Shown here in pieces: positions 13,021 through 24,129 of a stretch of DNA of 64,000 bases. This DNA is from Proteles cristata cristata (lineage: Eukaryota; Chordata; Mammalia; Carnivora; Hyaenidae): NCBI GenBank assembly GCA_017311185.1, contig JAESUZ010004534.1, positions 2,232,001-2,296,000 on the forward strand. Direction: 5' to 3'. Made by a program: the position numbers and the translations under genes. Positions within the stretch are counted from its first letter, which is position 1, and each line of letters begins with the position of its first letter. A model generated the notes under the pieces. That model did no database searches. It was given only the letters and a program-made list of their open reading frames with translations, and was not told the DNA's origin.

Positions 13021-14104
13021 TTGTATTGCATGGGATTGCATAAAGTTCATGAACTTTATACCTTATAAAGAAGAGTGTCACTAAATATGACACTAAAACT
13101 TAAATACATCATAGTATTTAATAGTATTTTTTGTTTATTTAAAAATTTATTTTCTTTTTTAGTACTTAAGGGGATACCAACCATAGGGCCTTCACAAGTC
13201 CCTTTTACTAGCTGTTCCCATATTCAAAGGTCATGATTTATGAATGAGTACATTGTATCTTCTTATGAGTAAATATTTATGGACTCCTAATTGTCTTAAA
13301 GAGAGATAATGAGGAGCTTGTCTTGGTTTTTGTGTATCAGAAATCAGTTGAGATGAGCTCATAGGGAGTAAAATGTCTATCATGGTAGGTGTAGTTTATC
13401 TTAAGGGATGGATGTTATAGCTAAGATTTTGAAAGTTAAATTTAAAAAATTAAACTATGAGTATATGCACCCTTTATTCATAACTAACCCAGTTTGTAAA
13501 TTTGTTTTATTTTGGTACTGACAATTGAACACCTGCTCTCTGCATCCCTTTTCACTTGAAAATAACTCAGTAGGTTGTACCTTGCACAGCAGCTTTTCTC
13601 ATCATACAGGTATTTAGAGTATAGGGCAGTAAACACATTCAGCAGGCTACAAAGTTACACTACATTGGAATCTTTATGATTTTTGGATCATAAAGCCATA
13701 TAAAGAAGTAACTTCCTGTGAAGACAACGGCACAAGGTGATTCAGAAGATAACATGAATCCACAAATTTGTAAATAATACATTAATATCTCTATGTAATA
13801 CAGTAATTTGAAATTTGCAAAAATGAAGAGAAAGCCAAATAAAGGAACTATCATTATCTTTTAGGCATGGCTTATTTTTAAGAATTGAGCAATTTTCTGT
13901 AGGGGAGTCTTTTTGGTAGCTTGCTTCAATTATTGTATTTGCACCAAGCTAGAACACAAACTATAAATATCTACATCTTCAGAATTTTTATTCTGTTTAA
14001 AGTTCAGCACTGACTTGATTGGAATCTGGGATTCAGTTTATTCATATCACTGAGTTTAGAAAGAGTCTTATTCAGGAAATTTGAAATGCAAAAGAGAATT
14101 AAGC
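13021..14104. other. No recognisable feature
   Basis: About 1.1 kb of AT-rich DNA. Nothing resembling a gene or known repeat could be anchored. Confidence 0.5.
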
Positions 14105-14820
14105 TTATGGAAGTTAAAACCACAATGAGATACTACTTCACATCACTAGGTTGGCTATCCTAAAAAACACAGGCAATGGCATCTGTTGAGTTATTGTAAC
14201 TGGTGAGGGTATGGAGAACTTGGAAACTTCCTCTTTCCTGGTGAGAATATAAATTGGTGCAGACACTTTGGAAACACTTTGACAGTTCTTCAAAATCCTA
14301 AACCTAGAGTTACCATGTCAACTAGCAATTACACTCCTTAGATTTCCTATTCTAGAGAGAATGAAAACATATGTCTACACAAAGTTTGCATATTAATGTT
14401 CATAACAGCATTATAACTCATAATATCCCCAAAGTGGAAACAACCCAAAAGTTCTTTGATAGATGAATGAATAAACAAAACGGTACGTCCATACAGTGGA
14501 ATACTACTCAACAATAAAAAGGAAATGGATTACTGATGCATACTACAACATGAATGCACTTTGGAAAGATGCTCAGTGAAAGCAGTCAGCTATAAGAGAC
14601 CACATATTATGTGATTTCATTTATACAAGATGTCCAGAATAGGCAATAAATAAAGTAGATTAATGGTTGCCAAGAGTTAGGGAGAAGGAGAATGGAAAGT
14701 TAAGGCTAATGAGATTCTGGTAATGTTATACAACTCTGTGAATATAGTAAAATCACTTGAATTGTATACTTTAAATTGCAAATTTTATGATATGTGAATT
14801 ATACCTCAATAGAGATGTTA
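14105..14820 (+). mobile_element. Ancient L1M 3' end (ORF2 C-terminus plus 3' UTR)
   Basis: Sense-oriented L1M tail: CCACAATGAGATACTACTTC, ATGGAGAACTTGGAAACTTC, TACACAAAGTTTGCATATTA, CAACAATAAAAAGGAAATGG, GATGTCCAGAATAGGCAATA, ATTAATGGTTGCCAAGAG and the terminal ATGTGAATTATACCTCAATA. It is colinear with old L1M 3' ends and 5'-truncated near 14105. Divergence is high and no open frame of note remains. Confidence 0.88.
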
Positions 14821-16204
14821 CAAAGGAACATTATAGTTTAAAAAGGCAAGTCAATTTTTAGACACATCAGGTGAAAATATTCAATACTATAAATTGTGCT
14901 CTAAGAATAGGGATGTTAAGTCAGAATCTTTATTTCTGTCTTGTACAGAATGAGCTAGTACTCAAAGGTGATTCTCTTCAAAATAAAAAATAACTATTAC
15001 CTTACTGCTTATTCCATTCTATTTACAGGCACTCAATATGTTCCTTTTAGCTAACTGTGAGACTTGTTACATTAAAATGTTTATATAGTCTACAGCATGG
15101 ACATTAACTGTTTGTGAGGTTAAACTTCTTTCCCTAGAAAAGCACAAGTAGATGTGAACTAAAAAATATTGCATGAAGTTTGAGTCTTTAGATTAAATCT
15201 GCTAATTACATAGCATGGAACAATTAATCATAATGACCAGTAATGTCAAATCTACAGAATACAGCAGGGAATCAAGATAAACATACATATGAGCTCAGAA
15301 TCGTGGCCTTCTTTTTCAGGTTAGCATTGTGTAAATTAAAGGGCCTGGTCCTCACAATAAAAACAAGCACGCTAAAGAGAAAAGAAAAGAGGAAGCAAAT
15401 GAGCTCATGTATAAACTGCACAAGGATATAGACACCTTAAATTTAACTATGTCTTATGAAACTTACAGTTTCTAACATAGTGTTTCACATATCAAAAGTT
15501 CCACAAATGCTTGTAAAACGAATGAAGAAATAAATGAATCCTTCTTGTGTGCATAAGTTGATATCTTACATGCCCCTTGTCTAGCCTGGGATTGAACATT
15601 TCAAACTCTGATTTAAGGAATCATAGAGTACTTTCAAATATACCACACAGGCCAGACAGCTATCCTGTGTCATTTCATGTCTGCTTTTCTAATGAGTTCA
15701 TTTTAAAATTAAAAAGAAATTATTTAAAACCAAAAGTAGAGTATTAGATTGAGAGCAAGAACTAACTCCAGCTTCTGTACTTCCATTTAGGAAATACAAA
15801 CATTCTCTGTAAACTAAACTAGCAATATGGAGCATCTGTTCTTCTTCACCTGTTAGTAGTTATATGTTTGGAACAAAAACTGTTTCTGGCTGCTAAAATA
15901 ACACCGAGGTAACTGTATCATATATCTAGCATTATCTTACATACTGGCTTGTTGTGTTTTAATTAAATATTACTGTCATGATTTACTAATTTTGGAATGG
16001 ACATCACATTTGAACATTTGAAAGTTGATGGTCAACAGTGTGCCCTAAATTGACAGAGATGTTGGGAAAAAATCATCATGGGCCACTGGGAGATGACTGC
16101 AATCACATGATCGCAATAATTCTGGCTGAATATAAGCATGATCCCCTATCAATAAATTTAGCATTCTGGAAATTTACCATGTTATAAACAAACACTTGTC
16201 ATTA
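14821..16204. other. Mostly unrecognised; possible L2 tail near 15440-15530
   Basis: About 1.4 kb. The only hint is at 15440-15530, where CATAGTGTTTCACATATC followed by CACAAATGCTTGTAAAACGA recalls the end of an L2. Nothing gene-like. Confidence 0.4.
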
Positions 16205-16300
16205 AGTGACTTGAGCATCTAAAAATCTTAGTGCTTCAGTTTCCTCTCTGGTCCAGTAAGGTGTCCTTGATTAGATGATCTCTAGCTCTGAGGTTTTTCT
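16205..16300 (+). mobile_element. MIR/MIR3-like fragment
   Basis: GCTTCAGTTTCCTCTCTGGT followed by TTGATTAGATGATCTCTAGC has the order of a MIR3-type core and tail (the cTCAGTTTCCTC then AGATGATCTCTAAG signature). Short and diverged. Confidence 0.6.
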
Positions 16301-16589
16301 GGTATAAAAAAAAAAGCGAATTGCTCATTGCACATCATATAGATACTTCCAATTACATGTCTTTCAGATTAATTAAAAATCTCAGCACTCTAGGATACAT
16401 GTATTACCAGTCATTGGATTATGTTCTGACAATATTAAAGTTTGTTAAATCTTCATTAAATTCATGCCCATCATTGTTGCTGGATTCTAGTCCAACCCAG
16501 CTATAAAATGAAGTAACACAGTGTGCAGTCAGAAAAATTTGGTTCTACCTCTAGGCTTTCTCAGTTAAGGTATGACAATTACTATGTTA

Positions 16590-16715
16590 ATTAATTAATT
16601 CAACAAATATTCAATAAGCACCTGCTATGTATCAAGCACATGTCTTGGTACCAGGGATACAGTGTAAACAAAATTGACTTGCTCTCTTTCCTCATGGATA
16701 ATAAGTTAGTGAATT
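16590..16715 (-). mobile_element. L2 3' end-like fragment
   Basis: AATTCAACAAATATTCAATA, AGCACCTGCTATGTATCAAG and ACCAGGGATACAGTGTAAAC match the familiar antisense L2 3'-end text (cf. ATTTATTGAGCACCTACTATG). A relic with no coding potential. Confidence 0.62.
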
Positions 16716-16814
16716 TTTCTTAATCGGTTCATATTTATTTGGTTTATGATTTGTGTGATATACAGCAAGAGTTATAGTCTCAAAATTTTGTAATTAAAAT
16801 AAACCTTAAACTTT

Positions 16815-16930
16815 ATATAGTTCTAGCACTTTATTTAACAAATGCTGCTGCTGAGACTTATGGAAGTAACAGGTTTGTTCAAGATAATAAAGCAAGTGAA
16901 GTTTTAGAAAAGGCAGAGAGAAATTCTGAT
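16815..16930 (-). mobile_element. Possible MIR fragment
   Basis: GCTGAGACTTATGGAAGTAA followed by GTTCAAGATAATAAAGCAAG resembles the antisense MIR order (gaggcccagaGAGGTTAAGT then cCAAGGTCACACAGC). Weak, because only the spacing and a few words agree. Confidence 0.42.
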
Positions 16931-17384
16931 GACTAGCCAAATCCTCACTGTTGTTTATAGTAGCTATATTAATAACATGCTGCTCAAGAGCAAAAAAGCA
17001 CCTCATATGACTAAATTATTCTCTGGCAGGATAATCTTAATTTACTTGTTATGTGGCATCTTTGGAAAATGTGAACAAGGTCAAACACCAAAATGCCTAA
17101 AGCAAAATCTGATTCACTTTCTATAAATGCACTGCTTAAGGCTATTTATCTTCTAAGGATGCTACTTTGAAATGTAGCTCTCTCAAGAGTATTTCCCCTC
17201 ATACTTTATATGAGTTATTTTATATTTGTTTTCCTTTTGTGAATATTTCTCATGAATAAATTACTTCTTAAACTGAAGATTAGGATTTTTAAGCAGGTAC
17301 CTTGAAAAAGACTTCTCTATTTGTTGCCAACATACAGATTCGAGTATGAGACCTCATTATTGGGCAGAAGTCGAAGTATCAGAA

Positions 17385-17530
17385 GGACTGTAATTTAACC
17401 TCATACCTGTCTACATGACTTTGACAAATAACAAAATGACTCTAAACCCTAATTTTCTAATTTGTAAAATGAAGGAAATTTATAATAATCTTATGGAAGA
17501 CACCTCTCAACTCTGAGTACTATGCCATTA
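17385..17530 (+). mobile_element. Possible MIR-family fragment
   Basis: ACATGACTTTGACAAATAAC and then TTTTCTAATTTGTAAAATGA follow the order of the MIR core (TGTGTGACCTTGGGCAAGT, then TCATCTGTAAAATG). Divergent. Confidence 0.5.
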
Positions 17531-17974
17531 TGGTTAGAAAAAATGAAGATAATATCACTGAACTATAATGGATAATGCTTATTCTGGCAGTCATTAGGGA
17601 TGTTCACCAATTAAGTCTTCAGGGCACATTGTAGTTTTGTTCTTCCTCATCCTCTTGAAGTTATACATTGCTGTGTAACTTGTTTGGCTAATCCAATGTA
17701 AGTAGAAGTTCATGACCCATAGCCAGATACAAGTTTCAGGGCACCAAATATACTCTGGAGAAAATGCTGCATGAGTTGAGGCTTTGCATATATTTTATGC
17801 TGATTTATATGTGTGCTTGAAACACTATTTGCATGTTTGTTTTGTGTCAAAGATAGAAATGCTTTAGCATCTGGACGGCAGGTGTTCAGGACTCACAATT
17901 AGGTTAAGTGTAGATGTCAAATACTGATATACTATACCATCCAGAATCTATAAATTCTAATATCTAAAAACTTA
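17531..17974. other. No recognisable feature
   Basis: About 440 bp of AT-rich DNA between a probable MIR relic and the first carnivore SINE. Confidence 0.5.
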
Positions 17975-18180
17975 TAGGGATATCTGAGTGGCTCAGTCAG
18001 GTAAGCGTCCAACCCTTGATTTTCAGCTCGGGCCATGATCTCATGGTTCGTGAGACTGAGTCCCGTGTCAGGCTTGGTGCTGACAGCACGGAGCCTGCTT
18101 GGAATTATCTCTCCCTCTCTCTCTTCCCCTCCCCAACTTGGGCTCTTTCTCTCCCTCAAAATAAGTAAACTTTAAAAAAT
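17975..18180 (+). mobile_element. CAN (SINEC) tRNA-derived SINE, diverged
   Basis: First carnivore SINE in the window. The head has TGGCTCAGTCAGGTAAGCGTCC (A box with one change), the body has GGTTCGTGAGACTGAGTCCC (B box degraded) and GTGCTGACAGCACGGAGCC; then CT-rich text and AAATAAGTAAAC. No clear TSD. Older than the 33148 copy. Confidence 0.93.
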
Positions 18181-18697
18181 AATCATAATACAGTTTTAAA
18201 ACATTTATAAAGACTGCTCAAGGATCCTGCTTTCATTTTAAAGGACTCTGGTTTAAAAAGAGAATTTGTGAACAAATAAGGAAAAAATCCTTACTTTGGG
18301 AAATCAGGGGTTAGATTTAGTGAACAAAGAAAGAGTTAAAAATTTCAAGTGATTTCATAAAGTATTGGTTTCTAGGGAAAGTGGAAGAGCAAATGATCAA
18401 CTGGAACTGAGGAAAGAACATAGAATCTTGGGCAGTTTAGCAAATAAACCAGAGAAGGCAGAACAGAAAATTTCAAAAAATAAAAATCTATAAATGTAAT
18501 CAATAAACTTGTGAGATTCAAGAAATATGAAACACATGGGAACACTGGATATTAAACTTACTTAAAAATTCATTGGTTAGAACTCAGAATGAGAATTCCT
18601 TGCAGGATGTTTTTATAAATAGCCTCCCAAGATATTTTGTCCAACAAACCTATTTAAACCCTAATATCAATAGTATCCGTTTTGTGAAAATTGTTTC
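18181..18697. other. No recognisable feature
   Basis: About 520 bp between two SINEs. Purine/A-rich, with no gene or repeat identified. Confidence 0.5.
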
Positions 18698-18915
18698 AAA
18701 AAATCTTTTAATGTTTTTTATTTATTATTGAGACAGAGAGAAACAGAACATGAGTGGGGGAGGAACAGAGAGAGAGGGAGACACAGAATCTGAAACGGGC
18801 TCCAGGCTCTGAGCTGTCAGCACAGAACTCGATGCGGAATTTGAACCCAGGAACTGCGAGATCATGACCTGAGCCGAAGTTGGATGCTTCACCAACTGAG
18901 CCACCCAGGTGCCCC
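18698..18915 (-). mobile_element. CAN SINE with TSD
   Basis: Complete reverse-oriented element: T-rich tail, GAGACAGAGAGAAACAG, GGCTCCAGGCTCTGAGCTG, CACCAACTGAGCCACCCAGG and GTGCCCC head end. It is flanked by the 11-bp direct repeat AAAATTGTTTC (18687-18697 and 18917-18927), so it inserted by target-primed reverse transcription. The overlapping 69- and 70-codon minus frames are SINE translations, not genes. Confidence 0.96.
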
Positions 18916-18949
18916 AAAAATTGTTTCTAGAATACATACAGAACTGATA

Positions 18950-19490
18950 GGTTTGTGATATTATTTTACCAAATTATATGGAATAAATCTAAGAATAAGA
19001 AGGAAATAGATGACTTTTAAGGAGAATATATAATTAAAATTTGCACCAGAATAATTAGAAATCTTAAATCAGTAAGAGAAGTAAAAAGCTGAGAATGTTA
19101 TGAATTGATCCTGCTCTGACCATGGAGCTGAAAAAAATCAAGCCAGGCAGAGTTACATTTACAAATCCATTCTTTCTTAAATGTAACAAATAGAAATTTA
19201 CCAATATCATGCTCAACATAGTGTTAAAGTTTAAAAAGAGGAAAATAATACTGATACTAAAAACTAACAGAGCAATAGTCCAGCCTCTCTTCACAATGTT
19301 ATAAAATATTAAACAAAATACTAATTAATAAAATTAGGCAGTACATTAAAATGAGAAATTAAATTAAAATGAAATCCACTTCAAAATTCAAGGGTGATTT
19401 AAAACTTTGAATTAGGTGGTATTTCTTATTAATAGGTCAAGAGAAATGAACATGTGATTATCTCAAAAGTGATGAAACAGGAAGATTATT
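18950..19490 (+). mobile_element. Ancient L1M, reverse-transcriptase region, sense
   Basis: Diverged L1 ORF2 text. TTTACCAATATCATGCTCAA is followed by a block with AGGCAGTACATTAAAATGA and TTCAAGGGTGATTTAAAACT, and then TTAATAGGTCAAGAGAAATG with GATTATCTCAAAAGTGATG, in the order of the L1 RT domain upstream of the DAEKAFD motif. Many indels; no frame survives. Confidence 0.6.
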
Positions 19491-19704
19491 ACTTGACCAT
19501 ATTTTATGTAGTGCATACTTTAGATTATCTACATATCTATATATCTATCATTTATTTATTAATACTGTGTTATAAATTTTATCCTCATTGAACCATATAT
19601 TATCTATCTAATAATATGTTCTGTGTCTCAAAGTACCAGTAAAATGTTTAACAATGAAATAATAAGATTGTTATAAGCAAAGCAATAAATACATGATTTA
19701 ACAT

Positions 19705-19858
19705 GAAGCTGGATTTTGTCATATGCTTTATGGAATCTACTAAGATGATTATGATGTTTTGTCCTTTCTCCTATTGATATGGTATACTAAAGTAATTTTC
19801 AGATTTTAAACCAACTTTGCATTCCTGTGATAATAACATGAGGTAGAATGCTTTTTCT
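19705..19858 (-). mobile_element. Ancient L1M, RT region, antisense
   Basis: TTTTGTCATATGCTTTATGG, GATGATTATGATGTTTTGTC, TATTGATATGGTATACTAAA and CCAACTTTGCATTCCTGTGA are the antisense of the L1 RT block around DAEKAFD and the preceding segment. The following young L1 at 19859 interrupts it. Confidence 0.7.
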
Positions 19859-20797
19859 TTTTCTTTCTTTTTTTTTTTTTTAGTTTATTGTCAAGTTGGT
19901 TTCCACATAACACCCAGTGCTCATCCCCACAAGTGCCCCTCTCCGTGCCCACCCCTCCTCCCCCCCACATCCACCAGTCCTCAGTTTTTGTCAGCATTCA
20001 AGAGTCTCTCATGGTTTGCCTCCCTCCCTTTCCCCCACCATTTCCGCCCTTCTTCTCCCCCTTGGTCCTCTGTTAAGTTCCTCCTAATCCTCCTATATGT
20101 GCACACATATGATATTTGTCCTTCACTGCCTGACTTATTTCGCTCAGCATAACACCCTCAAGGTCCATCCATGTTGGTACACATGGCCAGATTTCATTCT
20201 TTCTCATTGCCATGTAGTATTCCATTGTATAGATAAACCACACCTTTTTGATCCATTTGTCCGTTGATGGACACTTAGGCTCTCTCCATGTTTTGGCTAT
20301 TGCTAACAGTGCTGTTGTAAACATTGGAATACATGTGTCCCTATGCACCAGCACTCCTGTATCCTTTGGGTAAATTCCTAGCAGTGCTATTGCTGGGTCA
20401 TAGGGGAGTTCTGTTGTTAATTTTTTGAGGAACCTCCACACTGTTTTCCAGAGGGGCTGCACCAGTTTATAATCCCACTAACAGTGTAGGAGGGTGTCTG
20501 TTTCTCCACATCCTCACCAGCATCTAGAGTCTCCTGATTAGTTCATTTTAGCCACTATGACTTGTGTGAGGTGGTATCTAAATGTGGTTTTGATTTGTAT
20601 TTCCCTGATGATGAGGGATGCTGAGCATCGTTTCATGTGTCTGTTGGCCATCTGGATGTCCTCTTTGGAGAAGTGTCTGTTCATGTCTTCTGCCCATTTC
20701 TTCACTGGATTCTTTGTTTTTCTGGTGTGGAGTTTGTTGAGTTCCTTTATCCTATATGTCATTTTCAACCAACTTTTCCCATTCTGTCGGTTGCTAT
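19859..20797 (-). mobile_element. 5'-truncated felid L1 with TSD
   Basis: 939 bp of young L1 in reverse orientation: polyT (19859-19880), 3' UTR (TAGTTTATTGTCAAGTTGG onward) and the ORF2 C-terminal third. The TSD is TAGAATGCTTTTTCT (19844-19858) and TAGAATCCTTTTTCT (20798-20812), 14 of 15 identical. It inserted into older antisense L1M DNA. The intact C-terminal frame is listed separately. Confidence 0.95.
20073..20797 (-). pseudogene. L1 ORF2 C-terminal fragment
   Basis: The frame at 20462-20073 (129 codons) encodes the C-terminal cysteine-rich end of L1 ORF2p. It includes a [14 protein letters not shown] segment, the YTMEYYMAM motif and the terminal IGGLGGT before the stop at 20073. A second frame at 20768-20538 carries the upstream part ([20 protein letters not shown]), so there is a frameshift near 20500. 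The endonuclease and RT are absent because of 5' truncation. Confidence 0.9.
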
Positions 20798-20812
20798 TAG
20801 AATCCTTTTTCT

Positions 20813-21900
20813 ATGTTTCAGGACTTGTTTTGCAAAACCTTTAAAGCATTTTGGTGTCTGTTCATGTATGGATCTACAGTTTTCTTGTAATATATCTATC
20901 TACCTAAATGTTATGGAGGTAACATTGACTTATTTTGTTGCTCAAATTGTATCACCTTTGGCCATTAGGAGCTCCTTCATGTTATATCCTATGTTTTGCT
21001 TTGTTTTGACAAGCACTCATCATTTCTTTTAGCACTTTGTGAACTTTCTGCCACTGCACTATATTCCAGATTCCTTTTGTGTTTTGCTTGTCCCAGCCTT
21101 TGGATCAGCCATCTCTTCAAGGATCCCTGATGTGATTTAATTATTTTAGAAGACAGTATTCAGTATTAAGAAGTCAAGAGCTGGGCACTGGATATGCTCA
21201 TATATATTGAGGTATCCCTGCTTTTGGACCCTCTCAGCTAGGAAATGTATACATGTATATACTTATCCACATTTACATATATATCTACAATTATTTCTGT
21301 ATATTTCTGTCTCTATATACTTTGGTATGAATATTGGCTCATACTGATGTTGTCATAATCTAGTACCACAGGATTCACTCTAGTCTTTCCCTCACACTTA
21401 GTTGTCCTTCGTTCTGTAACATGAAGAACCTGGTTCCTACTATCATTCACTTTTTTTATTCAGCTCTACTATATATGTAATGTAGTTTCAGAATTACTAA
21501 CCCTTAGCAATATGAGAAACACACTTAACCACTAGAGGATAGTATTTATGTAGAATTCTTTTTGTGTTAAGCATTGAAACATTCAGTCAAAACATAGTGC
21601 CTATATTCCACATCTTCTTCAATAGGGTTATGCCATACATTTGTAATACAGTCAGATTCATTGTCATGGTTTGTATTCCATCCAGTGTATCCTATAACAT
21701 CCTGATTTTAATATGCATATGGTAAAGTTCACTATTCTGTTGTGCATTATGGATTTTGACAAAAGCATAGTATCATGTATTCACTACCCAGAACCATACA
21801 GAACAGTTTTATGACTTTAAAAATTTCATTGTGTGGCCCCTTTTTGTCAACCACTTTTTTTTGTCATCAACCCTTGCAATCTTTATTTTCTGTTCATAGA
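20813..21900 (-). mobile_element. Ancient L1M-type sequence, probably antisense
   Basis: Ordered words such as TTGTTGCTCAAATTGTATCA, TTTGGCCATTAGGAGCTCC, GATCAGCCATCTCTTCAAGG, AGAGCTGGGCACTGGATATG and GGTATCCCTGCTTTTGGACC match a block I know from old LINE-1 (L1M) copies in many mammals. The exact subfamily and the region of the element are uncertain. A 131-codon frame at its start is an antisense shadow of the adjoining young L1. Confidence 0.55.
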
Positions 21901-21924
21901 GTTTGATTTTTCATTCACTACCAG

Positions 21925-22085
21925 TGTGGATGCAAAATAACAGTCATTCTAAGACAGTTAGTTTGGCAGGCATATATTTATAAAGTTAAATGCATATTTA
22001 CCATGCGATCCAGCAATCCAAAAACCTACAAAGCAATAGCCAAGTGAGTTCGAAATTAATATTCACACAAAAGCTAGAGACAAGG
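21925..22085 (+). mobile_element. Ancient L1M 3' fragment
   Basis: AGACAGTTAGTTTGGCAGGC, TACCATGCGATCCAGCAATC and a later TATTCACACAAAAGC correspond to the L1M 3' region (ttggcagTTTCTTA, ACCATACGATCCAGCAAT, GTCCACACAAAA). Confidence 0.65.
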
Positions 22086-22439
22086 GCTTCTGTGCTGGCA
22101 GGGTATTTGGGGAAGTGGTCCTAAGGAATAGGTGTGATGAGATGCTGTGAATAGTAAAGGTGAAGGAGAATAAGAAATCAAGTGTACATTATAAAGCTAG
22201 TCTATACTGTGGGTAAGTGAAGCTCATTTCTGTTAGGAAATTTCTGAGAGGCTATTGAAATGATTAATTAATGGAATTATCTGCCTGAAAGACAAAAGGG
22301 GATAAATTAATCCCTAGTTCTTGTCTTACACTGATCAGTGTCTTTATGCAATGGACATCTTCATTTTCTTGGGCCTTGGTTTTAGTGTAATTTTTTAATA
22401 ATATAAATCTGACTCTATCAGTTCCTTTAGGACATCAAC
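22086..22439. other. No recognisable feature
   Basis: About 350 bp without identifiable repeat or gene. Confidence 0.45.
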
Positions 22440-22800
22440 TTCCTTTCTGCCTCACACATTTTATCCATGCTGTTTTCTTTAACTAGAGAGCTCTTTCACC
22501 TGGCTAGTGATAATCTGGATAAAAAGGTTAGTTGGGATCATCAACTTGATTTTAGCTGAAGTGACACTACATCAGGGGAGTACTCCTTGCTCTTTCCCAT
22601 AAAAGTCTGTGGTTTTATTTTAAATAATTAACATATTTCTCTTAAGGTATTAATTGTACAATCTTTCCACATTATCTTTTCTACTAGACTCTCAGTTCTT
22701 CAAATACTGAAGTGGTACCTCCCTTACTCATTTCTGTGTCTTGGTTCCACAATAATGTGATACATGAAAGGCTCCATAAATCAAATTAATGAATTCAAAG
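22440..22800 (+). mobile_element. L2 LINE 3' end
   Basis: GAAGTGACACTACATCAGGG, then CTCCTTGCTCTTTCCC, the TAGACTCTCAGTTCTTCAAA block, CTCATTTCTGTGTCTTGGTT and GAAAGGCTCCATAAATC follow the L2 3' order (cTCACCTCCTCAGGGAAG ... ACTGTAAGCTCC ... AGGCGCTCAATAAAT). Confidence 0.72.
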
Positions 22801-23252
22801 AGTCATACTTATGAATAGAAATTTTACTACCTCTTTTTAAATGTAGTGAATTATTTCCCTAATAATTTAATTTCCCAAATGTTCTCCTTCTGCAGAGAGC
22901 TGACACATAAATTTCATTGCTATTAGTTACATTCTCTTCTTTACTAAATCCATTTACCTGTTGTTATTTTATTCTTCTAAAGTAACCAATGGAAGTATTT
23001 TCTTGGTCTGGATACTTGCTCAAACACTGTTATACTGCTATAACTTACATTTCATTTTTCCCAACCCCATGAAAAATATTTATTTCTAGATATTCAGAAA
23101 GAAATAATAATCTGCCACTTCTTTTGTAATTACAGGATAAGAAAATTCTTGGGGCACTATTGATTGACTCAGTGATATGAAAAACTAAAGATGTTATTAT
23201 GGTCATACTTCTTCCTTGCTCCTATTCTTATTATCAGTTTTATTATTGTTTA
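22801..23252. other. No recognisable feature
   Basis: About 450 bp of AT-rich DNA before the next SINE. Confidence 0.45.
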
Positions 23253-23466
23253 TTTATTTTTTTAATGTTTTATTTATTTTTGAGAGAGAGAGAGACAGCA
23301 AGAAATGAGAGTCAAAGAGAGAGGGACTTACAGAATATGAAACAGACTCCAGGCTCTGAGCTAGCTGTCAGCACAGAGCCCAACACAGGGTTTGAACCCA
23401 CAAACAATGAGATCATGACCTGAGCTGAAATTGGACGCTTAACAGACTTAGTAACCCACGTGCCCC
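23253..23466 (-). mobile_element. CAN SINE with TSD
   Basis: Reverse-oriented SINE ending CCCACGTGCCCC. TSD TATTATTGTTTA (23241-23252) and TATTATTATTTA (23467-23478), one mismatch. The simple AT-rich target makes this TSD slightly less certain. Confidence 0.94.
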
Positions 23467-23619
23467 TATTATTATTTAATATTATCAACATTTATGACAG
23501 TTACATTCACATTTGTAGCCATAATTACCACTGTGCTAATCTTAATTTTATCTTTGAATAATTCCTTTGCTCAGCACCAAAGCAATTCACCATGGCTTTT
23601 ACATTCACTAACTCTTCAT

Positions 23620-23975
23620 TTTGATTCATCTTTTTACTGGATAGAGATCATCATCAAATATATTTCTTAATAGGTCATGTACATAGATATTTTAGCCTCT
23701 AAATTCTTCCATGCTTAAGAATGTCTGACACCACATTTCAATGATACCTTGACTAAGTATAATAATCTTGGATTACATTTTGTCTCACAAATGTGAAGAC
23801 ATATTTCCATTTGGCTGTATCTTTGAATGTGTTTGTGAGAAAATTCTGAGGCCTGCCTACCTTTTTCCTCTTTGCCAAATAATTCTTACTGCATGAAGGT
23901 ATAAAGAATTATTTCTTTGTCCTTCAAGTTCAATAATTTAACAAACATGTGACTCAGATTCTGGTGTTATATAGC
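23620..23975 (-). mobile_element. Possible ancient L1M, antisense
   Basis: The stretch with AATAATCTTGGATTACATTT, ACATATTTCCATTTGGCTGT, AAAATTCTGAGGCCTGCC and TTTTTCCTCTTTGCC resembles antisense text of the ORF1 region of old L1M elements (attcttgggtta..., CTGGCTT..., GAGAAGTCTGATGCC...). Low similarity; assignment is tentative. Confidence 0.42.
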
Positions 23976-24129
23976 AATTTTTTCTGAGAAGATCGCATGG
24001 TCTTTAAAGCATCAGCATCTTTTTTTTTTTAATTAAAAAAATCATGATCTATAGCACATATAAAACAAAGTACATATTAACTTCACCCCAGCATTTCTCA
24101 TGTCCCATATCTTCATTCAGGGATGGTCT

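Noticed and set aside
20557..21032. Plus-strand frames of 95 and 131 codons
   Set aside because: Antisense of L1 ORF2 C-terminus running into L1M DNA; hydrophobic only because the antisense is T-rich.
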